The notes under the pieces were generated by a model. The model searched no databases and had not been told where the DNA came from. It saw only the letters and a list, made by a program, of their open reading frames with translations. This document shows positions 6,992 through 15,929 of a stretch of DNA of 27,260 nt, in pieces. The stretch is from positions 1-27,260 of the forward strand of contig DASCMO010000171.1 in NCBI GenBank assembly GCA_036010965.1, given 5' to 3'. The position numbers and the translations under genes are program-made. Numbering within the stretch: position 1 is the first letter of the stretch; every line of letters begins with the position of its first letter. This DNA comes from GCA-2686265 sp036010965. Lineage in GTDB: Bacteria > Planctomycetota > UBA1135 > GCA-002686595.

Positions 6992-7552
6992 ATGACGGCC
7001 TTCAACCTGATCTTGCCCGCGAGCGAGGGATTCAACCCCCTCGAGCTCACGGGACTGGGCAACGCCCTGTGGACCTGGATCATCTTCCTGCTGACCTTGC
7101 CGTTCGCGTGGAAGATCATCCTGGGCCCGGTCGCGCGCGCCCTCGAGGACCGCGACGGTCGCGTTTCCAAGGCCATGGAGAGCGCCGAGCAGGCCAGCCA
7201 GGACGCGGAGAAGGCGCGGGCCGAGGTCGAGGTCAAGCTCGGCGAGGCCCAGGCCGGGGCCGCCAGGTTGATGGCGGAGGCGCGCGAGCAGGGGGAGGCT
7301 CGCGAGCACGAGATCCTCGACAACGCAAGGGCCGAGGCGGAGGCCATGCGCGAACGGGCCCAGGGAGAGATCGAGACGGCCAAGGAGCAGGCCCTGGCGG
7401 CCATCCGGGACGAGGTCGTCGACCTCTCTCTGGCCGCCGCCGGCCAGGTGCTCCAGCGCCGGGTCGACTCCGAGGATGACCGGCGGATGGTGAGCGAGAT
7501 GATGGGCGCGAACCAGGGCGGCGAGGGGACCTCCGGAGGGAACGGCTCGTGA
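6992..7552 (+). CDS. atpF: ATP synthase F0 subunit b
   Basis: A 186-residue peripheral-stalk protein. It has one N-terminal membrane helix (LWTWIIFLLTLPFAWKIIL) followed by PVARALEDRDGRVSKAMESA, the family hinge. A long Ala/Glu/Arg-rich helix forms the dimeric coiled coil that reaches F1. The ATG at 6992 is preferred. A GTG at 6977 would add five residues (MEPPA) and has no ribosome-binding site either. The spacer from atpE (6871-6991) holds no gene. The stop overlaps the atpH GTG (GTGA). Confidence 0.95.
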   Translation: MTAFNLILPASEGFNPLELTGLGNALWTWIIFLLTLPFAWKIILGPVARALEDRDGRVSKAMESAEQASQDAEKARAEVEVKLGEAQAGAARLMAEAREQGEAREHEILDNARAEAEAMRERAQGEIETAKEQALAAIRDEVVDLSLAAAGQVLQRRVDSEDDRRMVSEMMGANQGGEGTSGGNGS

Positions 7553-8097
7553 TCATCGACCCGGTCACTGCCCGCTACGCCGAGGCCCTCTACCAGCTGG
7601 CCGCCGAGCGCGGGGCCCTGGAAGCGGTGCGCCGCGGCGTGGAGCAGATCGCGGGGGAGATCGCCGAGCCGACCGTGGCCGCCTTCCTCTTCGATGCACG
7701 CGTGCCCGCGGCGGAGAAGCGCTCGCGACTGGAGCGCCTGACCGAGACCTTGCACCCCATGCTGCAGAACTTCGTCGGCCTGTGCTTCGACAAGAACCGC
7801 GAGGAGGTCCTGCGCGGTGTCGGAGTGGCCTTCCGCCGGCGCTACCTGGCCGGCAGGGGAGCGGTGGAGGGGCGCGTCGAGAGCGCCCGGCCGCTCTCCG
7901 AGGCCGACATCGCTGGGCTGGCCCGCAGCATTGGCAATCGGATCTCGAAGGAGGTCCTACTCGAGAACGAGATCGAACCTGGCCTGGTGGGAGGCGTGCG
8001 CGTGCTGGTGGACAACCGGCTCGTGGACCACTCCGTCCGCGGCCGGCTGGCGGGCATGCGTAAGCGGCTGCTCAGCGCGCGCATGCCCAGCGCCTGA
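7549..8097 (+). CDS. atpH: ATP synthase F1 subunit delta
   Basis: A 182-residue OSCP/delta subunit that joins the b stalk to the top of the F1 alpha-beta hexamer. Visible features are the N-terminal helix ARYAEALYQLAAERG, the mid-protein segment LHPMLQNFVGLCFDKNRE, and the C-terminal signature EIEPGLVGGVRVLVDNRLVD, close to the family pattern for delta. The GTG start overlaps the atpF stop and has an ideal GGAGGG 8 nt upstream, so initiation is strong. Length is typical (about 177-185). Confidence 0.95.
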   Translation: MIIDPVTARYAEALYQLAAERGALEAVRRGVEQIAGEIAEPTVAAFLFDARVPAAEKRSRLERLTETLHPMLQNFVGLCFDKNREEVLRGVGVAFRRRYLAGRGAVEGRVESARPLSEADIAGLARSIGNRISKEVLLENEIEPGLVGGVRVLVDNRLVDHSVRGRLAGMRKRLLSARMPSA

Positions 8098-8159
8098 CCC
8101 GCAAGAACGAACGAACACGACTGTCAGGGAACACTGACGAGAACAGCGAGACACGAACC

Positions 8160-9728
<1,569 letters not shown>

Positions 9729-9731
9729 ACC

Positions 9732-10610
9732 GTGGTATCGATCAAGGAACTTCGCCTGCGGATCAAATCCGTCGGCAACATCAAGCAGATCACGCGCGCC
9801 ATGGAGATGGTGTCGACGACCAAGCTGCGTCGATTCCAGGAGCGCACCGTGGCCTCGCGTCCGTACGCCGAGGAGATCGCCGGCCTGGTCGGGAATCTCG
9901 CCGGAGTGCTGGGCGACGACGTCGACGGTCTGCCTCTCTTCCGGCCCGGCGCCGGTGAGCGGACCGCGATCTTGCTGGTCTCCTCGGATCGCGGCCTGTG
10001 CGGCGCCTACAACTCCAATCTCTTCGCGGCCCTCGAAGCCGAGCTCGCCGAGGTCGGCGAGGCCAACGCCGACCTGTTCGTCATCGGCCGCAAGGGATAC
10101 CAGTACTGCAGCAAGCGCGGGCTGAAGGTCGAGCGCTTCCTGGTGGAGCCTCCCCTTGAATCCGTCGACTTCGCCAGCGCCCGCGCCACGGCGCGCGTGC
10201 TCCAGGACGCCTTCCTGGGTGGGACCTACGCCCAGGTCAAGCTCTGCTTCACGAGCTTCCTGTCGATGGCCAAATACCGGCCGCGCTGCGTGCCGTTCCT
10301 CCCGATCTCCTCGGCGACCCTGACCGAGGCCGAGGACGGGGCGCCGGCGGGCGGGGACGTCCTGCTCGAGCCGGACGCCGCGACCATCTTCGAACACCTC
10401 GTCCCGCGCTACCTCGAGACGCGCGTCTACAACGCCCTGCTCGAGTCCTTGACCTCTGAATACGCCAGCCGGCGCATGTCCATGAAGGCGGCCACCGATG
10501 CCGCCACGGACATGCAAGACGTGCTGCAAGGGCGCTACAACCGTGTGCGCCAGGAATCGATCACCACCGAGCTTCTGGATATCGTCGGCGGCGCCGAGGC
10601 GCTGCGCTAG
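9732..10610 (+). CDS. atpG: ATP synthase F1 subunit gamma
   Basis: A 292-residue central rotor shaft of F1. The N-terminal coiled-coil helix is diagnostic: IKELRLRIKSVGNIKQITRA then MEMVSTTKLRR. The Rossmann-like middle contains SSDRGLCGAYNSNLF. The C-terminal helix contains SRRMSMKAATDAATDM and ends RQESITTELLDIVGGAEALR. The start is the GTG at 9732, 3 nt after the atpA stop. Length agrees with bacterial gamma subunits (about 285-295). Confidence 0.97.
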   Translation: MVSIKELRLRIKSVGNIKQITRAMEMVSTTKLRRFQERTVASRPYAEEIAGLVGNLAGVLGDDVDGLPLFRPGAGERTAILLVSSDRGLCGAYNSNLFAALEAELAEVGEANADLFVIGRKGYQYCSKRGLKVERFLVEPPLESVDFASARATARVLQDAFLGGTYAQVKLCFTSFLSMAKYRPRCVPFLPISSATLTEAEDGAPAGGDVLLEPDAATIFEHLVPRYLETRVYNALLESLTSEYASRRMSMKAATDAATDMQDVLQGRYNRVRQESITTELLDIVGGAEALR

Positions 10611-10636
10611 GAGCCACTGAAACAGTCTGCCGAGCC

Positions 10637-12085
10637 ATGACCACCACGAGTACAGGCACCGTCACCCAGATCTTTGGCCCCGTCGTTGACGTGCGGTTCC
10701 CGGCGGAATCGCTCCCGGCCATCTACCACTCCCTGAAGGTCGAGGACGCCGAGCGCGGCATCGACCTGACTCTCGAGGTCGCCCAGCACCTTGGCAACGA
10801 CACCGTGCGCTGCGTGGCGATGGCCACCACCGACGGCTGTCGGCGCGGGATGGCCGTCCAGGACACGGGCGGAGCTATCCATGTGCCGGTGGGCGAGGGC
10901 ACCAAGGGGCGCATCTTCAACGGCCTCGGCGTGCCGTTGGACACGATCTCGCGCGGGGCCTTGCCGGAGTGCGATTCCTGGCCGATCCACCGGCCCGCGC
11001 CTGCCTTCGAGGAGCAGGAGGCGGTCAGCGAGGTGTTCGAGACGGGCATCAAGGTCGTCGACCTGCTCTGTCCCTTCGCCAAGGGCGGCAAGATCGGCCT
11101 CTTCGGGGGCGCCGGCGTGGGCAAGACCGTGCTGATCCAGGAGCTGATCCGGATCACGGCGGTCGAGAAGGGCGGCTTCAGCGTCTTCTGCGGGGTCGGC
11201 GAGCGCACCCGCGAGGGGAACGACCTGTGGCTGGAGATGACCGAAGCCCAGTACATGACCCCCGAAGGGGAGAAGGCCAGCGTGATCGACAACGCCGTGC
11301 TCGTCTTCGGCCAGATGAACGAGCCCCCCGGCGCGCGCCTGCGCGTGGGGCTGGCGGGCCTGACCATGGCCGAGTACTTCCGCGACGAGAAGGGCCAGGA
11401 CGTTCTGCTCTTCGTGGACAACATCTTCCGCTTCGTGCAGGCGGGCTCGGAAGTGTCGGCCCTGCTCGGGCGCATGCCCTCGGCCGTGGGCTATCAGCCC
11501 ACCATGGCGTCGGAGATGGGCGCCCTGCAGGAGCGAATCACCTCCACCAGCAAGGGCTCGGTGACCTCCATGCAGGCGGTCTATGTCCCCGCGGACGACA
11601 TCACCGACCCGGCGCCGGTCGCCACCTTCGCGCACCTGGACTCGACCATCATCCTCGACCGGGCCATCTCCGAGCTGGGCATCTACCCGGCCGTGGATCC
11701 GCTCAAGTCGACCTCGCGCATGCTCGACCCGCACGTGGTGGGCGAGGAGCACTACCAGGTCGCACGATCGGTGCAGCAGATCCTGCAGCGCTACGCGGAC
11801 CTCAAGGACATCATCGCTATCCTCGGGATCGAGGAACTCTCCGATGACGACAAGCACGTCGTGGCCCGCGCGCGACGCATCCAACGCTTCTTGGCTCAGC
11901 CGTTCTTCGTTGCCGAGCAGTTCACCGGCACGCCCGGCCTCTTCGTCCCGCGCGAGGAGACGGTGCGCTCCTTCAAGCGCATCATCGAGGGCGAGGTCGA
12001 CGAGCTCCCCGAGCAGGCCTTCTACATGGTCGGCTCGGTGGACGATGCCATCGAGCGCGCCGGACAGATGGCGGCGGAGGCCTAG
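10637..12085 (+). CDS. atpD: ATP synthase F1 subunit beta (catalytic)
   Basis: A 482-residue catalytic subunit that makes or hydrolyses ATP at the alpha-beta interface. The P-loop GGAGVGKT is at about 157-164. The catalytic glutamate lies in GVGERTREGNDL (Glu189). Walker B is in DVLLFVDNIFRF, and ALLGRMPSAVGYQPTMASEM is the family block. The lever motif usually written DELSEED appears as EELSDDDK, a conservative acidic variant. Length is typical. The gene follows atpG by 26 nt and precedes atpC by 22 nt. Confidence 0.98.
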   Translation: MTTTSTGTVTQIFGPVVDVRFPAESLPAIYHSLKVEDAERGIDLTLEVAQHLGNDTVRCVAMATTDGCRRGMAVQDTGGAIHVPVGEGTKGRIFNGLGVPLDTISRGALPECDSWPIHRPAPAFEEQEAVSEVFETGIKVVDLLCPFAKGGKIGLFGGAGVGKTVLIQELIRITAVEKGGFSVFCGVGERTREGNDLWLEMTEAQYMTPEGEKASVIDNAVLVFGQMNEPPGARLRVGLAGLTMAEYFRDEKGQDVLLFVDNIFRFVQAGSEVSALLGRMPSAVGYQPTMASEMGALQERITSTSKGSVTSMQAVYVPADDITDPAPVATFAHLDSTIILDRAISELGIYPAVDPLKSTSRMLDPHVVGEEHYQVARSVQQILQRYADLKDIIAILGIEELSDDDKHVVARARRIQRFLAQPFFVAEQFTGTPGLFVPREETVRSFKRIIEGEVDELPEQAFYMVGSVDDAIERAGQMAAEA

Positions 12086-12107
12086 GCTGCGGCTGGAGCC
12101 CTCACTG

Positions 12108-12524
12108 ATGGAACTCACCCTACGCGTCATCACGCCCGAGCGGATCGTCCTCGACACGACGGCCGCCTCGGTGCGCGTCCCCGGCCTCGACGGCGACATG
12201 GGGATCTTTCCGCGCCACGCCGGGATGGTGGCCGCCCTCGATGCGGGCCTCGTGCGCTATCGCGCGGACGGGGCCGAACAGACTCTGTTCGTGGACGGCG
12301 GCTTCGCAGAGGTGCGCGGCGGAACGGTGCGTGTGCTGACTGCCGCCGGCGAGAGCACCGAGGAGATCGACGTCGAGCGTGCCCGGCAGGCCGAGGAGCG
12401 TGCCCTGGAGCGCCTCTCCCACCGCGGCGAGGTCCGTGCCCGGGAGTCGGCGATCGACTTCCTGCGGGCCGAGGCGGCCCTGCGGCGCGCGCTATTGCGC
12501 CAGCAGCTCGGGCGCCGCCGTTGA
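12108..12524 (+). CDS. atpC: ATP synthase F1 subunit epsilon
   Basis: A 138-residue epsilon subunit, part of the rotor and an intrinsic inhibitor of ATP hydrolysis. The N-terminal beta sandwich (LTLRVITPERIVL, then PGLDGDMGIFPRHAGMVAAL) is characteristic. The C-terminal helical hairpin is complete (ERARQAEERALERL through AEAALRRALLRQQLGRRR). The ATG at 12108 has GGAG about 10 nt upstream. The same frame is open further upstream across atpD, but that stretch has no similarity and is excluded. It is the last gene of the ATP synthase set, with aspS next on the same strand. Confidence 0.95.
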   Translation: MELTLRVITPERIVLDTTAASVRVPGLDGDMGIFPRHAGMVAALDAGLVRYRADGAEQTLFVDGGFAEVRGGTVRVLTAAGESTEEIDVERARQAEERALERLSHRGEVRARESAIDFLRAEAALRRALLRQQLGRRR

Positions 12525-12604
12525 GCCCGTGCCCCGGCCGGATCGACGATCTCCTGCAGCCCGTGGGGGAATCGTGCTCCTCGGACGCTACGCTGGAATC
12601 CGCT

Positions 12605-14428
12605 ATGGGAGACGCGCACGAAGACGTTCGAGGGGACTGGCGCCGGACGCACACCTGCGGGGAGCTCCGCGCCGAGCTCGTCGGTAGGGAGGTCACCCTC
12701 AACGGCTGGGTCGACAGTCGCCGGGATCACGGCGGGATCTACTTCGTGGACCTGCGCGACCGCTACGGCGTGACCCAGGTCGTGCTGCGCGAGGAGATCG
12801 CGGACTCGATCAAGCTGGGGCCGGAGTACGTGCTCTCCGTGCGCGGCGAGGTCGCCTCGCGCGGTGAGACCAACCGCAACGCCGGCCTGCCCACCGGCGA
12901 CGTGGAGTTGATCGCTCAGCAGGTCGAGGTGCTGTCCACCTCGGAGGTGCCGCCCTTCGAGGTCATAGACGACCTCGACACGGCGATCGAGACGCGCCTG
13001 CGCTACCGCTACGTGGACCTACGCCGGGCGCCCTTGCAGCGCAACATCGCTCACCGCTCGCGCTTCATCAGCGCCATGCGGCGTGGTTTCGAGGACGAGG
13101 GGTTCCTGGAGATCGAGACGCCGATTCTGACGCGCGCCACGCCCGAGGGAGCGCGCGACTACCTCGTGCCGAGCCGCGTGCACCCGGGAAGCTTCTACGC
13201 CCTGCCCCAATCGCCTCAGATCTTCAAGCAGATCCTGATGGTGGCCGGCTACGACCGCTACTTCCAGGTCGCGCGCTGCTTCCGTGACGAGGACCTGCGG
13301 GCCGACCGCCAGCCAGAGTTCACCCAGCTGGACATGGAGATGTCCTTCGTGGAGGAAGAGGACGTCTGGAGCGTGTGGGAGCGGGTCCTCCAGCACACCT
13401 TCCGCGAGGCGATGGACGTCGAGCTGAGCCTGCCCTTCGCGCGCATGCGCTACGCCGAAGCCATGGAGCGCTTCGGCTCCGATAAACCCGACACGCGCTT
13501 CGGCATGGAGCTGGTCTGTGTCGGCGAGTGGGCGGCGACCTCGGAGTTCAAGATCTTCCGCGACACCATCGAGGGCGGGGGACGGGTCATGGGCCTGGTG
13601 GTCTCCGGCGGCGCGGAACTCTCGCGCAAGCAGATCGAGGCGCTCGAGGCCCACGCGAAGGAATACGGAGCGCACGGGCTGGCCTGGTGGAAGCCGACAG
13701 CCGACGGCGGCGCAGGGCCCCTGGCGCGCTTCATGAACGGCGACGGCAAGCCCCTGATGGAGCTGATGAGCGCCGCCGAGGGGGACCTGTGCGTCTTCGT
13801 CGCGGACCGCGCCGCCGTGGTGCAGCGCTCCCTGGGCGAACTGCGCGTGCACCTGGGCCAGAGCCGGGGCCTGGTGGGGGAGACGTCGTGGGATTTCCTG
13901 TGGGTGACCCACTTCCCGCTCTTCGAGCGCGACGAGGCGAGCGGTGGCTGGACCTCGTCCCACCACCCGTTCACCGCCCCCGAGGACTGGGAGCTGGGGG
14001 GCGACGACGCCGACCCGGGCGCCCTGGCCAGCCGCTCCTACGACCTGGTGCTGAACGGTTGGGAGCTGGGCTCGGGATCGGTCCGGATCCACCGCTCGGA
14101 AGTGCAGCAGCGCGTCTTCGAGATCCTGGGCATCTCCGCCGCGGAGCGATCCCTCAAGTTCGGCTTCCTGCTGGAGGCCCTGGCCCACGGAGCGCCGCCC
14201 CACGCCGGCTTCGCCGTGGGCCTCGATCGCATCGTGGCCCTCACCTTGGGCCTCGACAACCTGCGCGACACCGTCCCCTTCCCCAAGACCACCTCGGCCA
14301 CGGACCTGATGTGCGCGGCGCCCTCGCGCGTCACTGACGAGCAGCTCGGGGATGTCCACATCGAGCTGGACGCCGCCGCACGGGCCGCCTTCGACGCCGC
14401 AGACGCCGCAGACGGCGAGCCGGAATGA
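12605..14428 (+). CDS. aspS: Aspartyl-tRNA synthetase, bacterial type, non-discriminating signature
   Basis: A 607-residue class IIb synthetase that charges tRNA-Asp. It has an N-terminal OB-fold anticodon domain (VTLNGWVDSRRDHGGIYFVD), class II motif 2 (FRDEDLRADRQPEFTQLDME), the bacterial GAD insertion (SEFKIFRDTIEGGGRVMGLV), and motif 3 (FAVGLDRIVALTLGLDNLRD). In the OB fold His42 occupies the RRDHGG position. A Leu there (RRDLGS) marks discriminating enzymes such as E. coli; His marks relaxed enzymes that also charge tRNA-Asn. The ATG at 12605 has GGAA 7 nt upstream. A TTG at 12521 overlapping the atpC stop would add 28 non-homologous residues. Co-orientation and an 80-nt gap suggest possible read-through from the atp operon. 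Confidence 0.96.
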   Translation: MGDAHEDVRGDWRRTHTCGELRAELVGREVTLNGWVDSRRDHGGIYFVDLRDRYGVTQVVLREEIADSIKLGPEYVLSVRGEVASRGETNRNAGLPTGDVELIAQQVEVLSTSEVPPFEVIDDLDTAIETRLRYRYVDLRRAPLQRNIAHRSRFISAMRRGFEDEGFLEIETPILTRATPEGARDYLVPSRVHPGSFYALPQSPQIFKQILMVAGYDRYFQVARCFRDEDLRADRQPEFTQLDMEMSFVEEEDVWSVWERVLQHTFREAMDVELSLPFARMRYAEAMERFGSDKPDTRFGMELVCVGEWAATSEFKIFRDTIEGGGRVMGLVVSGGAELSRKQIEALEAHAKEYGAHGLAWWKPTADGGAGPLARFMNGDGKPLMELMSAAEGDLCVFVADRAAVVQRSLGELRVHLGQSRGLVGETSWDFLWVTHFPLFERDEASGGWTSSHHPFTAPEDWELGGDDADPGALASRSYDLVLNGWELGSGSVRIHRSEVQQRVFEILGISAAERSLKFGFLLEALAHGAPPHAGFAVGLDRIVALTLGLDNLRDTVPFPKTTSATDLMCAAPSRVTDEQLGDVHIELDAAARAAFDAADAADGEPE

Positions 14429-14512
14429 GGCGCTTGGCCCCCTCTGCCCTCGCCGGGTGGCGCTCAGGCCGATTGCGAACTATGCTGCTTGGATGGAGCG
14501 GTGACGCTTCAC

Positions 14513-14587
14513 GGCGGCGACGGATCGCCGCCCAGAACCTTGATCGGGCCCGGGACCGGGCCTGATCCTTCGAACTAGATCAAGGAG
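14513..14587 (+). promoter_or_regulatory. Structured leader of infC with sequestrable Shine-Dalgarno
   Basis: Hairpin 1 at 14513-14532 is perfect: GGCGGCGA, loop CGGA, TCGCCGCC. Hairpin 2 at 14542-14567 pairs GATC-G-GGCCCG with CGGGCC-T-GATC (one G-U). The segment CCTTGATC (14538-14545) is an exact complement of GATCAAGG (14578-14585), which contains most of the AAGGAG Shine-Dalgarno (14582-14587). Pairing these uses the 5' arm of hairpin 2, so the open and closed forms compete in part. No T-tract follows, so a terminator is less likely than translational control. infC autoregulation and r-protein feedback are known in other bacteria; the specific effector here is inference. Confidence 0.55.
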
Positions 14588-14594
14588 AACGACC

Positions 14595-15131
14595 CTGGCA
14601 CAGGACTATCGCCGGAACAGACAGATACGCGTCCCCGAGGTGAGGCTAATCGACGCTGCAGGAGAGCAGGTCGGGATCGTGCAGACCTCGGATGCCGCGC
14701 GCATGGCACAGGACGCCAACCTCGATTTGGTCGAGGTCTCGCCCACTGCACGGCCGCCTGTCTGTCGGATCATGGACTTCGGCAAGTTCAAGTACGCGCA
14801 ACGCAAGCGCGAGCGGACTGGACAGGGACGCAAGACGGCGTCCCACCTCAAGGAGCTGCGCGTCCGGCCCGCGATCGACAAGCACGACCTCGGCTATCGC
14901 CTCGTCCAGGGGCGCAAGTTCCTCGAGGCGGGTCACAAGGTGCAGGTTGTGTGCATCTTTCGGGGTCGCCAGCTGCGCCACCCCGAGCACGGCTACAACG
15001 TGATGAAGAGCGTCGTGTCCGTCCTCGAGGACGTGGCCAAGGTTGAGTCGCCCGCACGCATGATGGGGCGGCGCATGACGATGATGCTGGCCCCCCTGCC
15101 CCAGAAGTTGGATCGAGTCGCGGAAGGTTGA
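14595..15131 (+). CDS. infC: Translation initiation factor IF-3 with CTG start
   Basis: A 178-residue IF3, which binds the 30S subunit, blocks premature 50S joining and discriminates against non-standard start codons. The N-domain runs from AQDYRRNRQIRVPEVRLID to LDLVEVSPTARPPVCRIMDF. The linker is GKFKYAQRKRER, and the C-domain ends in ESPARMMGRRMTMMLAP. Start: the conserved N-terminus lies upstream of the first GTG (14640). Between the in-frame stop TGA (14541-14543) and that GTG there is no ATG, GTG or TTG. A perfect AAGGAG (14582-14587) lies 7 nt before CTG (14595), which I take as the start. A rare start on infC matches the known autoregulation logic (ATT in E. coli). It heads the infC-rpmI-rplT operon. 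Confidence 0.93.
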   Translation: MAQDYRRNRQIRVPEVRLIDAAGEQVGIVQTSDAARMAQDANLDLVEVSPTARPPVCRIMDFGKFKYAQRKRERTGQGRKTASHLKELRVRPAIDKHDLGYRLVQGRKFLEAGHKVQVVCIFRGRQLRHPEHGYNVMKSVVSVLEDVAKVESPARMMGRRMTMMLAPLPQKLDRVAEG

Positions 15132-15368
15132 GCCGTCTTGCGGGCCGTTCCGCAGGCCGGCGACTGCCCCCGAAACTGCCCACGCGCCGCCCGATATGGG
15201 CCCGCCGGGGGACCGGGCCTGCCCAGGGGTGGCTTTGCCTGCTCCGGGCCTTGTCTCAGGCCGCTGGGACCGTACTCTGTTGCGCTCCAAGTCCGGGCTA
15301 GCCCCGGCTCCCGTGAGCGGTGCAGGCATGCCGGCGAACGGGGTTTCACCCTGAGTTGAGGAATTGCC
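15132..15368 (+). promoter_or_regulatory. Structured infC-rpmI spacer, candidate r-protein leader
   Basis: This 237-bp spacer has no gene but much potential structure. TGCGG/CCGCA lies near 15140. A 15198-15220 hairpin pairs GGGCCCG with CGGGCCT. GGCCT/AGGCC is at 15247-15262, CCGGG/CCCGG at 15293-15307, and a small GGGT/ACCC hairpin lies just before the rpmI ribosome-binding site (GAGGAA, 6 nt before ATG). The 13-mer GGGACCGGGCCTG at 15209-15221 is identical to 14552-14564 in the infC leader and forms the 3' arm of the same kind of hairpin. In E. coli, L20 represses rpmI-rplT by binding this part of the operon. A similar role here is inferred from position and structure. Confidence 0.5.
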
Positions 15369-15563
15369 ATGCCGAAGATGAAATCCAAGGGCGCCGTCAA
15401 GAAGCGCTTCGTCGTGACCAAGAAGGGGCGCGTAAAGTGCAGTCGCCCCGCCCGCGGTCACATGCACGCTTCCAAGAGTGCGTCTGCCCGTCGCCGGCTC
15501 CGCGAACGCATCGTCCTGCCCACTAGCTGGGGCAACATGATGCGCAGGATGATGGGGTCCTGA
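15369..15563 (+). CDS. rpmI: 50S ribosomal protein L35
   Basis: A 64-residue basic protein of the large subunit. The start MPKMKSKGAVKKRFVVTKKG is diagnostic of L35. The remainder (RPARGHMHASKSASARRRLR) carries the usual basic cluster, and length is typical (about 64-66). The ATG has GAGGAA 6 nt upstream. It lies between infC and rplT, the conserved order. rplT starts 1 nt after its TGA, so the two are translationally linked. Confidence 0.96.
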   Translation: MPKMKSKGAVKKRFVVTKKGRVKCSRPARGHMHASKSASARRRLRERIVLPTSWGNMMRRMMGS

Positions 15564-15564
15564 G

Positions 15565-15921
15565 ATGGTGCGCGTAACCTACGGCGCCGCGCGCCGGCGC
15601 AAGAAGCAGCGCTACTTCAAGGCAGCCCGCGGCTACCGCGGCGGCCGCTCCAAGCTCTGGCGTACGGTGCGTGAAGCCCTGGTGCGATCCTGGGCCTACG
15701 CCTACCGCGACCGCAAGCAGCGCAAGCGGCAGTTCCGCCGCCTGTGGATCCTTCGTATCAACGCCGCCGCGCGCCAGCGCGGGACCAACTATTCACGCCT
15801 GATGGCCGGGCTGAAGCGGGCCGGCGTGGACTTGAACCGCAAACAGCTCTCCGAGTTGGCCGTCAACGATCCGGCCGCCTTCGACGTTCTGGCCGAAGAG
15901 GCCAAGAGCGCGCTGGTCTGA
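15565..15921 (+). CDS. rplT: 50S ribosomal protein L20
   Basis: A 118-residue early-assembly protein of the 50S subunit that in several bacteria also represses its own operon. It shows KAARGYRGGRSKLWRTVREA, then RDRKQRKRQFRRLWILRINA, NYSRLMAGLKRAGVDLNRK and ELAVNDPAAFDVLAEEAK, all standard L20 blocks. The extreme N-terminus (MVRVTYGAARRRKKQRYFK) is slightly diverged from the usual start but in register. It begins 1 nt after rpmI. Its TGA overlaps a CTG in the pheS frame (CTGA). Confidence 0.97.
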   Translation: MVRVTYGAARRRKKQRYFKAARGYRGGRSKLWRTVREALVRSWAYAYRDRKQRKRQFRRLWILRINAAARQRGTNYSRLMAGLKRAGVDLNRKQLSELAVNDPAAFDVLAEEAKSALV

Positions 15922-15929
15922 GCCGGGCG

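Noticed and set aside
10607..12199. 530-residue minus-strand open frame opposite atpD/atpC
   Set aside because: Same GC-skew artefact; it spans two genuine plus-strand genes and their spacer.
12521..12604. TTG start for aspS overlapping the atpC stop
   Set aside because: It would add 28 residues unlike any AspRS N-terminus. ATG 12605 has a GGAA at good spacing and sits close to the family start.
14542..14567. Hairpin read as an intrinsic terminator after aspS
   Set aside because: No T-tract follows (the next bases are cttcgaact), and it sits right before the infC ribosome-binding site, so a translational role is more likely.
15138..15359. Small open frame in the infC-rpmI spacer
   Set aside because: It has no convincing start or similarity. 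The region is better explained as structured RNA.
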